Both the position numbers and the translations under genes were made by a program. A DNA stretch of 64,000 nucleotides from Sympetrum striolatum (taxonomy: Eukaryota; Arthropoda; Insecta; Odonata; Libellulidae), in NCBI GenBank assembly GCA_947579665.1, contig CANPUZ010000053.1:372001-436000 (forward strand), in the 5' to 3' direction. The notes under the pieces are model-generated. The model did not search any database, was not told where the DNA came from, and saw only the letters and a list, made by a program, of their open reading frames with translations. Positions 35,572-47,687 of the stretch are shown here, piece by piece; within the stretch, counting starts at the first letter, position 1; each line of letters starts with the position of its first letter.

Positions 35572-37676
35572 CCATCATATATTTTTAAAATGATGCAAAA
35601 TAGTAGAAAAATATTGAAATTTGACAGAAATTATCCGTTTTAGCTGCTTTATTCGATCACATCTCCAGAAAATGACGAGATTTTTGGCAAAATAGAGCAG
35701 AAAAATTGAAATTTCACAAAAATTATCCGGTTTAGTTGCTTTTTTCGATCATTTATCGCTACAAGGAGACAAAAGAAGGACAAAATAGAGGAAAAATATT
35801 GAATTTCCGCTAAAATTATCCGTTTTCGTTGCTTTTTTCGATCACATCTCCAGAAAATGACGAGATTTTTGGCAAAATAGAGCAGAAAAATTGAAATTTC
35901 AAAAAAATTATCCGTTTTAGTTGCTTTTTTCGATCATTTATCGCTAAAAGGAGACAAATTAAGGACAAAATAGAGGAAAAATATTGAAATTCCGCTAAAA
36001 TTATCCGTTTTCGTTGCTTTTTTCGATCACATCTCCAGAAAATCACGAGATTTTTGGCAAAATAGAGCAGAAAAATTGAAATTTCACAAAAATTATCCGT
36101 TTTAGTTGTTTTTTTCGATCATTTATCGCTAAAATGAGACCAAATAAGGACAAGATAGTGGAAAAATATTGAAATTTGCTAAAATTATCCGTTTTCGTTG
36201 CTTTTTTCGATCACATCTCCAAAAAATAACGAGATTTTAGGCAAAATAGAGCAGAAAAATTGAAATTTCACAAAAATTATCCGTTTTAGTTGCTTTTTTC
36301 GATCATTTATCGCTAAAAGGAGACAAAATATGGACAAAATAGAGGAAAAATATTGAAATTCCGCTAAAATTATCCGTTTTTGTTGCTTTTTTCGATCATT
36401 TATCGCTAAAAGAAGACAAAATAGACAAAATAGAGGAAAATTATTGAAATTCCGCTAAAATTATCCGTTTTCGTTGCTTTTTTTGATCACATCTCCAGAA
36501 AATGACGAGATTTTTGGCAAAATAGAGCAGAAAAATTGAAATTTCACAAAAATTATCCGTTTTCTTTGCTTTTTTCGATCATTTATCGCTAAAAGGAGAC
36601 AAAATAAAGACAAAATAGAGGAAAAATATTGAAATTCCGCTAAAATTATCCGTTTTCGTTGGTTTTTTTCGAACACATCTCAAGAAAATGACGAGATTTT
36701 AGGCAAAATAGAGCAGAAAAATTGAAATTTCACAAACATTATCCGTTTTAGTTGCTTTTTTCGATCATTTATCGCTAAAAGGAGACAAAATAAGGACAAA
36801 ATAGAGGAAAAATATTGATATTCCGCTAAAATTAACCGTTTTCGTTGCTTTTTTCGATCACATCTCCAGAAAATGACGAGATTTTTGGCAAAATAGAGCA
36901 GAAAAATTGAACTTTCACAAAAATTATCCGTTTAAGTTGCTTTTTTCGATCAGTTATCGCTAAAAGGAGACAAAATAAGGACAAAATAGAGGAAAAATAT
37001 TGAAATTCCGCTAAAATTATCCGTTTTCGTTGCTTTTTTCGATCACATCTCCAGAAAATGACGAGATTTTAGGCAAAATAGAGCAGAAATATTGAAATTT
37101 CACAAAAATTATCCATTTTAGTTGCTTTTTTTGATCATTTATCGCTAAAATGAGACAAAATAAGGACAAAATAGAGGAAAAATATTGAAATTTCGCTAAA
37201 ATTATCCGTTTTCGTTGCTTTTTTCCATCATATATTTCTAAAATGACGCAAAATAGTAGAAAAATATTGAAATTTGACAGAAATTATCCGTTTTAGTTGC
37301 TTTATTCGATCACATCTGCAGAAAATGACGAGATTTTTGGCAAAATAGAGCAGAAAAATTGAAGTTTCACAAAAATTATCCGTTTTAGTTGCTTTTTTCG
37401 ATCATTTATCGCTAAAAGGAGACAAAATAAGGACAAAATTGAGGAAAAATATTGAAATTCCGCTAAAATTATCCGTTTTCGTTGCTTTTTTCGATCACAT
37501 CTCCAGAAACAGACGAGATTTTTGGCAAAATAGAGCAGAAAAATTGAAATTTCACAAAAATTATCCGTTTTAGTTGCTTTTTTCGATCATTTATCGCTAA
37601 AAGGAGACAAAATAAGGACAAAATAGAGGAAATATATTGAAATTTCGCTAAAATTATCCGTTTTCGTTGCTTTTTT
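35572..37676 (+). repeat. Founder-like region for several right-hand blocks
   Basis: C monomers at 35,572 and 37,225. Contains the first B-A2* pair (near 36.03-36.2 kb) and the marker AATCACGAGA at 36,041. That marker recurs at 38,782 (offset 2,741) and 52,653 (offset 16,612). The A near 36,395 has AGAAGACAAAATAGACAAAATAGAGG, shortened by two bases. Sequence from here can be followed into 37.9-39.2, 40.4-42.0 and 52.6-54.5 kb. Confidence 0.87.
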
Positions 37677-39400
37677 CCATCATATATTTTTAAAATGACG
37701 CAAAATAGTAGAAAAATATTGAAATTTGACATAAATTATCCGTTTTCGTTGCTTTTTTCGATCACATCTCCAGAAAATGACGAGATTTTTGGCAAAATAG
37801 AGCAGAAAAATTGAAATTTCACAAAAATTATCCGTTTTAGTTGTTTTTTTCGATCATTTATCGCTAAAATGAGACCAAATAAGGACAAGATAGTGGAAAA
37901 ATATTGAAATTTGCTAAAATTATCCGTTTTCGTTGCTTTTTTCGATCACGTCTCCAGAAAATGACGAGATTTTAGGCAATATAGAGCAGAAAAATTGAAA
38001 TTTCACAAAAATTATCCGTTTTAGTTGCTTTCTTCGATCATTTATCGCTAAAATGAGACAAAATAAGGACAAAATAGAGGGAAAATATTGAAATTTCGCT
38101 AAAATTATCCGTTTTCGTTGCTTTTTTCGAACAAATCTCCAGAAAATGACGAGATTTTAGGCAAAATAGAGCAAAAAAATTGAAATTTCACAAAAATTAT
38201 TCGTTTTAGTTACTTTTTTTGATCATTTATCGCTAAAATGAGACAAAATAAGGACAAAATAGAGGGAAAATATTGAAATTTCGCTAAAATTATCCGTTTT
38301 CGTTGCTTTTTTCCATCATATATTTTTAAAATGATGCAAAATAGTAGAAAAATATTGAAATTTGACAGAAATTATCCGTTTTAGCTGCTTTATTCGATCA
38401 CATCTCCAGAAAATGACGAGATTTTTGGCAAAATAGAGCAGAAAAATTGAAATTTCACAAAAATTATCCGGTTTAGTTGCTTTTTTCGATCATTTATCGC
38501 TACAAGGAGACAAAAGAAGGACAAAATAGAGGAAAAATATTGAAATTCCGCTAAAATTATCCGTTTTCGTTGCTTTTTTCGATCACATCTCCAGAAAATG
38601 ACGAGATTTTTGGCAAAATAGAGCAGAAAAATTGAAATTTCAAAAAAATTATCCGTTTTAGTTGCTTTTTTCGATCATTTATCGCTAAAAGGAGACAAAT
38701 TAAGGACAAAATAGAGGAAAAATATTGAAATTCCGCTAAAATTATCCGTTTTCGTTGCTTTTTTCGATCACATCTCCAGAAAATCACGAGATTTTTGGCA
38801 AAATAGAGCAGAAAAATTGAAATTTCACAAAAATTATCCGTTTTAGTTGTTTTTTTCGATCATTTATCGCTAAAATGAGACCAAATAAGGACAAGATAGT
38901 GGAAAAATATTGAAATTTGCTAAAATTATCCGTTTTCGTTGCTTTTTTCGATCACATCTCCAAAAAATAACGAGATTTTAGGCAAAATAGAGCAGAAAAA
39001 TTGAAATTTCACAAAAATTATCCGTTTTAGTTGCTTTTTTCGATCATTTATCGCTAAAAGGAGACAAAATATGGACAAAATAGAGGAAAAATATTGAAAT
39101 TCCGCTAAAATTATCCGTTTTTGTTGCTTTTTTCGATCATTTATCGCTAAAAGAAGACAAAATAGAGGAAAATTATTGAAATTCCGCTAAAATTATCCGT
39201 TTTCGTTGCTTTTTTCGATCACATCTCCAGAAACAGACGAGATTTTTGGCAAAATAGAGCAGAAAAATTGAAATTTCACAAAAATTATCCGTTTTAGTTG
39301 CTTTTTTCGATCATTTATCGCTAAAAGGAGACAAAATAAGGACAAAATAGAGGAAATATATTGAAATTTCGCTAAAATTATCCGTTTTCGTTGCTTTTTT
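37677..39400 (+). repeat. 1.72-kb higher-order unit, copy 1
   Basis: From the first full C2 at 37,677 to the next at 39,401 (1,724 bp), with a C1 at 38,313 that follows a B variant with TTGAAATT and box ATTATTCG and an A2. The left part is repeated from 39,401. The right part (about 38.4-39.1 kb) matches 35.7-36.4 kb with offset 2,741. The A at 39,134-39,215 is shortened by 11 bp. Confidence 0.88.
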
Positions 39401-41125
39401 CCATCATATATTTTTAAAATGACGCAAAATAGTAGAAAAATATTGAAATTTGACATAAATTATCCGTTTTCGTTGCTTTTTTCGATCACATCTCCAGAAA
39501 ATGACGAGATTTTTGGCAAAATAGAGCAGAAAAATTGAAATTTCACAAAAATTATCCGTTTTAGTTGTTTTTTTCGATCATTTATCGCTAAAATGAGACC
39601 AAATAAGGACAAGATAGTGGAAAAATATTGAAATTTGCTAAAATTATCCGTTTTCGTTGCTTTTTTCGATCACGTCTCCAGAAAATGACGAGATTTTAGG
39701 CAATATAGAGCAGAAAAATTGAAATTTCACAAAAATTATCCGTTTTAGTTGCTTTCTTCGATCATTTATCGCTAAAATGAGACAAAATAAGGACAAAATA
39801 GAGGGAAAATATTGAAATTTCGCTAAAATTATCCGTTTTCGTTGCTTTTTTCGAACAAATCTCCAGAAAATGACGAGATTTTAGGCAAAATAGAGCAAAA
39901 AAATTGAAATTTCACAAAAATTATTCGTTTTAGTTACTTTTTTTGATCATTTATCGCTAAAATGAGACAAAATAAGGACAAAATAGAGGAAAAATATTGA
40001 AATTTCGCTAAAATTATCCGTTTTCGTTGCTTTTTTCCATCATATATTTTTAAAATGATGCAAAATAGTAGAAAAATATTGAAATTTGACAGAAATTATC
40101 CGTTTTAGCTGCTTTATTCGATCACATCTCCAGAAAATGACGAGATTTTTGGCAAAATAGAGCAGAAAAATTGAAATTTCACAAAAATTATCCGGTTTAG
40201 TTGCTTTTTTCGATCATTTATCGCTACAAGGAGACAAAAGAAGGACAAAATAGAGGAAAAATATTGAAATTCCGCTAAAATTATCCGTTTTCGTTGCTTT
40301 TTTCGATCACATCTCCAGAAAATGACGAGATTTTTGGCAAAATAGAGCAGAAAAATTGAAATTTCAAAAAAATTATCCGTTTAAGTTGCTTTTTTCGATC
40401 AGTTATCGCTAAAAGGAGACAAAATAAGGACAAAATAGAGGAAAAATATTGAAATTCCGCTAAAATTATCCGTTTTCGTTGCTTTTTTCGATCACATCTC
40501 CAGAAAATGACGAGATTTTAGGCAAAATAGAGCAGAAATATTGAAATTTCACAAAAATTATCCATTTTAGTTGCTTTTTTTGATCATTTATCGCTAAAAT
40601 GAGACAAAATAAGGACAAAATAGAGGAAAAATATTGAAATTTCGCTAAAATTATCCGTTTTCGTTGCTTTTTTCCATCATATATTTCTAAAATGACGCAA
40701 AATAGTAGAAAAATATTGAAATTTGACAGAAATTATCCGTTTTAGTTGCTTTATTCGATCACATCTGCAGAAAATGACGAGATTTTTGGCAAAATAGAGC
40801 AGAAAAATTGAAGTTTCACAAAAATTATCCGTTTTAGTTGCTTTTTTCGATCATTTATCGCTAAAAGGAGACAAAATAAGGACAAAATTGAGGAAAAATA
40901 TTGAAATTCCGCTAAAATTATCCGTTTTCGTTGCTTTTTTCGATCACATCTCCAGAAACAGACGAGATTTTTGGCAAAATAGAGCAGAAAAATTGAAATT
41001 TCACAAAAATTATCCGTTTTAGTTGCTTTTTTCGATCATTTATCGCTAAAAGGAGACAAAATAAGGACAAAATAGAGGAAATATATTGAAATTTCGCTAA
41101 AATTATCCGTTTTCGTTGCTTTTTT
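39401..41125 (+). repeat. 1.72-kb higher-order unit, copy 2 (mosaic)
   Basis: C at 39,401, 40,037 and 40,674. From 39.2 to about 40.37 kb it matches 37.5-38.65 kb (offset 1,724). At about 40,370-40,400 the match switches to 36.93 kb onward (offset 3,449), marked by CCGTTTAAGTTGC and GATCAGTTATCGC at about 40,377-40,410. The switch point lies within the shared box, as expected for an in-register exchange. Confidence 0.88.
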
Positions 41126-41860
41126 CCATCATATATTTTTAAAATGACGCAAAATAGTAGAAAAATATTGAAATTTGACATAAATTATCCGTTTTCGTTG
41201 CTTTTTTCGATCACATCTCCAGAAAATGACGAGATTTTTGGCAAAATAGAGCAGAAAAATTGAAATTTCACAAAAATTATCCGTTTTAGTTGTTTTTTTC
41301 GATCATTTATCGCTAAAATGAGACCAAATAAGGACAAGATAGTGGAAAAATATTGAAATTTGCTAAAATTATCCGTTTTCGTTGCTTTTTTCGATCACGT
41401 CTCCAGAAAATGACGAGATTTTAGGCAATATAGAGCAGAAAAATTGAAATTTCACAAAAATTATCCGTTTTAGTTGCTTTCTTCGATCATTTATCGCTAA
41501 AATGAGACAAAATAAGGACAAAATAGAGGGAAAATATTGAAATTTCGCTAAAATTATCCGTTTTCGTTGCTTTTTTCGAACAAATCTCCAGAAAATGACG
41601 AGATTTTAGGCAAAATAGAGCAAAAAAATTGAAATTTCACAAAAATTATTCGTTTTAGTTACTTTTTTTGATCATTTATCGCTAAAATGAGACAAAATAA
41701 GGACAAAATAGAGGAAAAATATTGAAATTTCGCTAAAATTATCCGTTTTCGTTGCTTTTTTCCATCATATATTTTTAAAATGATGCAAAATAGTAGAAAA
41801 ATATTGAAATTTGACAGAAATTATCCGTTTTAGCTGCTTTATTCGATCACATCTCCAGAA
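41126..41860 (+). repeat. 1.72-kb higher-order unit, copy 3 (partial)
   Basis: C at 41,126 and 41,762 correspond to 39,401 and 40,037 (offset 1,725). The match stops near 41.86-41.9 kb, in the B monomer after the C at 41,762. There the sequence changes to the ATCCCTTTTCG and GACTAAATAG type that starts the next, much longer duplicated block. Confidence 0.87.
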
Positions 41861-43035
41861 AATGACGAGATTTTTGGCAAAATAGAGCAGAAAAATTGAA
41901 ATTTCACAAAAATTATCCCTTTTCGTTGCTTTTTTCGATCATTTATCGCTAAAAGGAGACAAAATAAAGACTAAATAGAGGAAAAATATTGAAATTCCGC
42001 TAAAATTATCCGTTTTCGTTGCTTTTTTCGAACACATCTCAAGAAAATGACGAGATTTTAGGCAAAATAGAGCAGAAAAATTGAAATTTCACAAACATTA
42101 TCCGTTTTAGTTGCTTTTTTCGATCATTTATCGCTAAAAGGAGACAAAATAAGGACAAAATAGAGGAAAAATATTGATATTTCGCTAAAATTAACCGTTT
42201 TCGTTGCTTTTTTCGATCACATCTCCTGAAAATGACAAGATTTTTGGCAAAATAGAGCAGAAAAATTGAAGTTTCACAAAAATTATCCGTTTTAGTTGCT
42301 TTTTTCGATCATTTATCGCTAAAAGGAGACAAAATAAGGACAAAATAGAGGAAAAATATTGAAATTCCGCTAAAATTATCCGTTTTCGTTGCTTTTTTCG
42401 ATCAAATCTCCAGAAACAGACGAGATTTTTGGCAAAATAGAGCAGAAAAATTGAAATTTCACAAAAATTATCCGTTTTAGTTGCTTTTTTCTATCATTTA
42501 TCGCTAAAAGGAGACAAAATAAGGACAAAATAGAGGAAAAATATTGAAATTTCGCTAAAATTATCCGTTTTCGTTGCTTTTTTCCATCATATATTTTTAA
42601 AATGACGCAAAATAGTAGAAAAATATTGAAATTTGACATAAATTATCCGTTTTCGTTGCTTTTTTCGATCACATCTCCAGAAAATGACGAGATTTTTGGC
42701 AAAATAGAGCAGAAAAATTGAAATTTCACAAAAATTATCCGTTTTAGTTGTTTTTTTCGATCATTTATCGCTAAAATGAGACCAAATAAGGACAAGATAG
42801 TGGAAAAATATTGAAATTTGTTAAAATTATCCGTTTTCGTTGCTTTTTTCGATCATTTATCGCTAAAAGGAGACAAAATAAGGACAAAATAGAGGAAAAA
42901 TATTGAAATTCCGCTAAAATTATCCGTTTTTGTTGCTTTTTTCGATCATTCATCGCTAAAAGGAGACAAAATAAGGACAAAATAGAGGAAATATATTGAA
43001 ATTTCGCTAAAATTATCCGTTTTCGTTGCTTTTTT

Positions 43036-43199
43036 CCATCATATATTTTTAAAATGACGCAAAATAGTAGAAAAATATTGAAATTTGACATAAATTATCC
43101 GTTTTCGTTGCTTTTTTCCATCATATATTTTTAAAATGACGCAAAATAGTAGAAAAATATTGAAATTTCACAAAAATTATCCGTTTTAGTTGTTTTTTT
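43036..43199 (+). repeat. Adjacent C-C pair, copy 1
   Basis: Two C monomers follow directly (starts 43,036 and 43,118, 82 bp apart). The second has TTTCACAAAAATT in its right part instead of TTTGACATAAATT, so it is C on the left and B on the right. The pair is repeated at 57,308-57,471. Confidence 0.9.
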
Positions 43200-46100
43200 C
43201 GATCATTTATCGCTAAAATGAGACCAAATAAGGACAAGATAGTGGAAAAATATTGAAATTTGCTAAAATTATCCGTTTTCGTTGCTTTTTTCGATCACGT
43301 CTCCAGAAAATGACGAGATTTTAGGCAAAATAGAGCAGAAAAATTGAAATTTCACAAAAAATATCCGTTTTAGTTGCTTTTTTCGATCATATATTGCTAA
43401 AAGGAGACAAAATAAGGACAAAATAGAGGAAAAATATTGAAATTCCGCTAAAATTATCCGTTTTTGTTGCTTTTTTCGATCATTTATCGCTAAAAGGTGA
43501 CAAAATAGAGGAAAAATATTGAAATTCCGCTAAAATTATCCGTTTTCGTTGCTTTTTTTGATCACATCTCCAGAAAATGACGAGATTTTTGGCAAAATAG
43601 AGCAGAAAAATTGAAATTTCACAAAAATTATCCGTTTTCGTTGCTTTTTTTGATCATTTATCGCTAAAAGGAGACAAAATAAAGACTAAATAGAGGAAAA
43701 ATATTGAAATTCCGCTAAAATTATCCGTTTTTGTTGCTTTTTTCGAACACATCTCAAGAAAATGACGAGATTTTAGGCAAAATAGAGCAGAAAAATTGAA
43801 ATTTCACAAACATTATCCGTTTTAGTTGCTTTTTTCGATCATTTATCGCTAAAAGGAGACAAAATAAGGACAAAATAGAGGAAAAATATTGATATTTCGC
43901 TAAAATTAACCGTTTTCGTTGCTTTTTTCGATCACATCTCCTGAAAATGACGAGATTTTTGGCAAAATAGAGCAGAAAAATTGAAGTTTCACAAAAATTA
44001 TCCGTTTTAGTTGCTTTTTTCGATCATTTATCGCTAAAAGGAGACAAAATAAGGACAAAATAGAGGAAAAATATTGAAATTCCGCTAAAATTATCCGTTT
44101 TCGTTGCTTTTTTCGATCAAATCTCCAGAAACAGACGAGATTTTTGGCAAAATAGAGCAGAAAAATTGAAATTTCACAAAAATTATCCGTTTTAGTTGCT
44201 TTTTTCTATCATTTATCGCTAAAAGGAGACAAAATAAGGACAAAATAGAGGAAAAATATTGAAATTTCGCTAAAATTATCCGTTTTCGTTGCTTTTTTCC
44301 ATCATATATTTTTAAAATGACGCAAAATAGTAGAAAAATATTGAAATTTGACATAAATTATCCGTATTCGTTGCTTTTTTCGATCACATCTCCAGAAAAT
44401 GACGAGATTTTTGGCAAAATAGAGCAGAAAAATTGAAATTTCACAAAAATTATCCGTTTTAGTTGTTTTTTTCGATCATTTATCGCTAAAATGAGACCAA
44501 ATAAGGACAAGATAGTGGAAAAATATTGAAATTTGCTAAAATTATCCGTTTTCGTTGCTTTTTTCGATCACGTCTCCAGAAAATGACGAGATTTTAGGCA
44601 AAATAGAGCAGAAAAATTGAAATTTCACAAAAATTATCCGTTTTAGTTGCTTTTTTCGATCATATATTGCTAAAAGGAGACAAAATAATGACAAAATAGA
44701 GGAAAAATATTGAAATTCCGCTAAAATTATCCGTTTTTGTTGCTTTTTTCGATCATTTATCGCTAAAAGGTGACAAAATAAAGACAAAATAGAGGAAAAA
44801 TATTGAAATTCCGCTAAAATTATCCGTTTTCGTTGCTTTTTTTGATCACATCTCCAGAAAATGACGAGATTTTTGGCAAAATAGAGCAGAAAAATTGAAA
44901 TTTCACAAAAATTATCCGTTTTCGTTGCTTTTTTCGATCATTTATCGCTAAAAGGAGACAAAATAAAGACTAAATAGAGGAAAAATATTGAAATTCCGCT
45001 AAAATTATCCGTTTTCGTTGCTTTTTTCGAACACATCTCAAGAAAATGACGAGATTTTAGGCAAAATAGAGCAGAAAAATTGAAATTTCACAAACATTAT
45101 CCGTTTTAGTTGCTTTTTTCGATCATTTATCGCTAAAAGGAGACAAAATAAGGACAAAATAGAGGAAAAATATTGATATTTCGCTAAAATTAACCGTTTT
45201 CGTTGCTTTTTTCGATCACATCTCCTGAAAATGACGAGATTTTTGGCAAAATAGAGCAGAAAAATTGAAGTTTCACAAAAATTATCCGTTTTAGTTGCTT
45301 TTTTCGATCATTTATCGCTAAAAGGAGACAAAATAAGGACAAAATAGAGGAAAAATATTGAAATTCCGCTAAAATTATCCGTTTTCGTTGCTTTTTTCGA
45401 TCAAATCTCCAGAAACAGACGAGATTTTTGGCAAAATAGAGCAGAAAAATTGAAATTTCACAAAAATTATCCGTTTTAGTTGCTTTTTTCTATCATTTAT
45501 CGCTAAAAGGAGACAAAATAAGGACAAAATAGAGGAAAAATATTGAAATTTCGCTAAAATTATCCGTTTTCGTTGCTTTTTTCCATCATATATATTTAAA
45601 ATGACGCAAAATAGTAGAAAAATATTGAAATTTGACATAAATTATCCGTTTTCGTTGCTTTTTTCGATCACATCTCCAGAAAATGACGAGATTTTTGGCA
45701 AAATAGAGCAGAAAAATTGAAATTTCACAAAAATTATCCGTTTTAGTTGTTTTTTTCGATCATTTATCGCTAAAATGAGACCAAATAAGGACAAGATAGT
45801 GGAAAAATATTGAAATTTGCTAAAATTATCCGTTTTCGTTGCTTTTTTCGATCACATCTCCAGAAAATGACGAGATTTTAGGCAAAATAGAGCAGAAAAA
45901 TTGAAATTTCACAAACATTATCCGTTTTAGTTGCTTTTTTCGATCATTTATCACTAAAAGGAGACAAAATAAGGACAAAATAGAGGAAAAATATTGATAT
46001 TTCGCTAAAATTAACCGTTTTCGTTGCTTTTTTCGATCACATCTCCTGAAAATGACGAGATTTTTGGCAAAATAGAGCAGAAAAATTGAAGTTTCACAAA

Positions 46101-46577
46101 AATTATCCGTTTTAGTTGCTTTTTTCGATCATTTATCGCTAAAAGGAGACAAAATAAGGACAAAATAGAGGAAAAATATTGAAATTCCGCTAAAATTATC
46201 CGTTTTCGTTGCTTTTTTCGATCAAATCTCCAGAAACAGACGAGATTTTTGGCAAAATAGAGCAGAAAAATTGAAATTTCACAAAAATTATCCGTTTTAG
46301 TTGCTTTTTTCTATCATTTATCGCTAAAAGGAGACAAAATAAGGACAAAATAGAGGAAAAATATTGAAATTTCGCTAAAATTATCCGTTTTCGTTGCTTT
46401 TTTCCATCATATATTTTTAAAATGACGCAAAATAGTAGAAAAATATTGAAATTTGACATAAATTATCCGTTTTCGTTGCTTTTTTCGATCACATCTCCAG
46501 AAAATGACGAGATTTTTGGCAAAATAGAGCAGAAAAATTGAAATTTCACAAAAATTATCCGTTTTAGTTGTTTTTTT

Positions 46578-46669
46578 CGATCATTTATCGCTAAAATGAG
46601 ACCAAATAAGGACAAGATAGTGGAAAAATATTGAAATTTGCTAAAATTATCCGTTTTCGTTGCTTTTTT
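46578..46669 (+). repeat. A2* monomer (92 bp), marker of the right-hand HORs
   Basis: This derivative of A2 carries GAGACCAAATAAGGACAAG, then ATAGTGG, and has lost one base in ATTTGCT (for ATTTCGCT), giving 92 bp. The B monomer before it ends in TTGTTTTTTT instead of TTGCTTTTTT. I first see this linked pair near 36.1 kb. It recurs at about 37.85, 38.86, 39.57, 41.30, 42.76, 43.2, 44.47, 45.76, 46.58, 47.86, 49.15, 52.73, 54.47, 55.75, 57.03, 57.47, 58.75, 59.67, 60.49 and 62.69 kb. It is absent from the first 35 kb, so it is a good marker for the younger homogenised half. Confidence 0.9.
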
Positions 46670-47409
46670 CGATCACGTCTCCAGAAAATGACGAGATTTT
46701 AGGCAAAATAGAGCAGAAAAATTGAAATTTCACAAAAATTATCCGTTTTAGTTGCTTTTTTCGATCATATATTGCTAAAAGGAGACAAAATAAGGACAAA
46801 ATAGAGGAAAAATATTGAAATTCCGCTAAAATTATCCGTTTTTGTTGCTTTTTTCGATCATTTATCGCTAAAAGGTGACAAAATAAAGACAAAATAGAGG
46901 AAAAATATTGAAATTCCGCTAAAATTATCCGTTTTCGTTGCTTTTTTTGATCACATCTCCAGAAAATGACGAGATTTTTGGCAAAATAGAGCAGAAAAAT
47001 TGAAATTTCACAAAAATTATCCGTTTTCGTTGCTTTTTTTGATCATTTATCGCTAAAAGGAGACAAAATAAAGACTAAATAGAGGAAAAATATTGAAATT
47101 CCGCTAAAATTATCCGTTTTCGTTGCTTTTTTCGAACACATCTCAAGAAAATGACGAGATTTTAGGCAAAATAGAGCAGAAAAATTGAAATTTCACAAAC
47201 ATTATCCGTTTTAGTTGCTTTTTTCGATCATTTATCGCTAAAAGGAGACAAAATAAGGACAAAATAGAGGAAAAATATTGATATTTCGCTAAAATTAACC
47301 GTTTTCGTTGCTTTTTTCGATCACATCTCCTGAAAATGACGAGATTTTTGGCAAAATAGAGCAGAAAAATTGAAGTTTCACAAAAATTATCCGTTTTAGT
47401 TGCTTTTTT

Positions 47410-47502
47410 CGATCATTTATCGCTAAAAGGAGACAAAATAAGGACAAAATAGAGGAAAAATATTGAAATTCCGCTAAAATTATCCGTTTTCGTTGCTTTT
47501 TT
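47410..47502 (+). repeat. Type A monomer, subtype A1 (93 bp), clean example
   Basis: The monomer starts CGATCATTTATCGCTAAAAG and continues GAGACAAAATAAG, GACAAAATAGAGG, AAAAATATTGAAATTCCGCT and the shared box with CGTTGC and six T. Bases 23-33 and 34-44 of the monomer are an 11-bp tandem duplication whose first nine bases, GACAAAATA, are identical. By hand count the unit has 13 C and 15 G in 93 bp (30% G+C) and five CpG, where about two are expected from base composition. It normally follows a B monomer and precedes another B. It is exactly 31 codons long, so runs of A keep one reading frame. Confidence 0.95.
47480..47502 (+). other. Conserved 23-bp box, C form (in an A monomer)
   Basis: Same box as the A form but with C at the variable position, giving CCGTTTTCGTTGC followed by six T. 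Most A monomers and the C2 subtype carry this form. Its TTTCGTTG resembles the first eight bases of the mammalian CENP-B box, but the GC-rich second half of that box is missing. A third form, with T at this position (CCGTTTTTGTTGC), is common in one A monomer of the right-hand HOR, for example near 46,840. Confidence 0.55.
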
Positions 47503-47687
47503 CGATCAAATCTCCAGAAACAGACGAGATTTTTGGCAAAATAGAGCAGAAAAATTGAAATTTCACAAAAATTATCCGTTTTAGTTGCTTTTTTCTATCA
47601 TTTATCGCTAAAAGGAGACAAAATAAGGACAAAATAGAGGAAAAATATTGAAATTTCGCTAAAATTATCCGTTTTCGTTGCTTTTTT

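Larger units (their letters stand above)
46404..47687 (+). repeat. 14-monomer higher-order repeat, 1,284 bp (reference copy)
   Basis: Monomer order and starts: C 46,404; B 46,486; A2* 46,578; B (CACGTCTCC) 46,670; A (CATATATTGC) 46,762; A (GGTGAC) 46,855; B 46,948; A (GACTAAATAG) 47,040; B (CTCAAG) 47,133; A (GATATTTCGC, ATTAACC) 47,225; B (CTCCTG) 47,318; A 47,410; B (AAACAGACG) 47,503; A (CTATCATTTATC) 47,595. The lengths sum to 1,284 bp. The adjacent A-A pair breaks the dimer alternation in every full copy. Copies of this length run from C to C at 44,299, 46,404, 47,688 (1,283) and 54,289, and also at 55,573 (1,283). Shortened versions of 821, 914 and about 1,098 bp lie at 45,583, 58,582, 59,496, 60,317, 61,416 and elsewhere. 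Confidence 0.92.

Noticed and set aside
47480..47502. A functional CENP-B box.
   Set aside because: Only the first eight bases (TTTCGTTG) resemble the mammalian motif. The essential CGGG part is replaced by a T-tract. Kept only as a hint in the finding on the conserved box.
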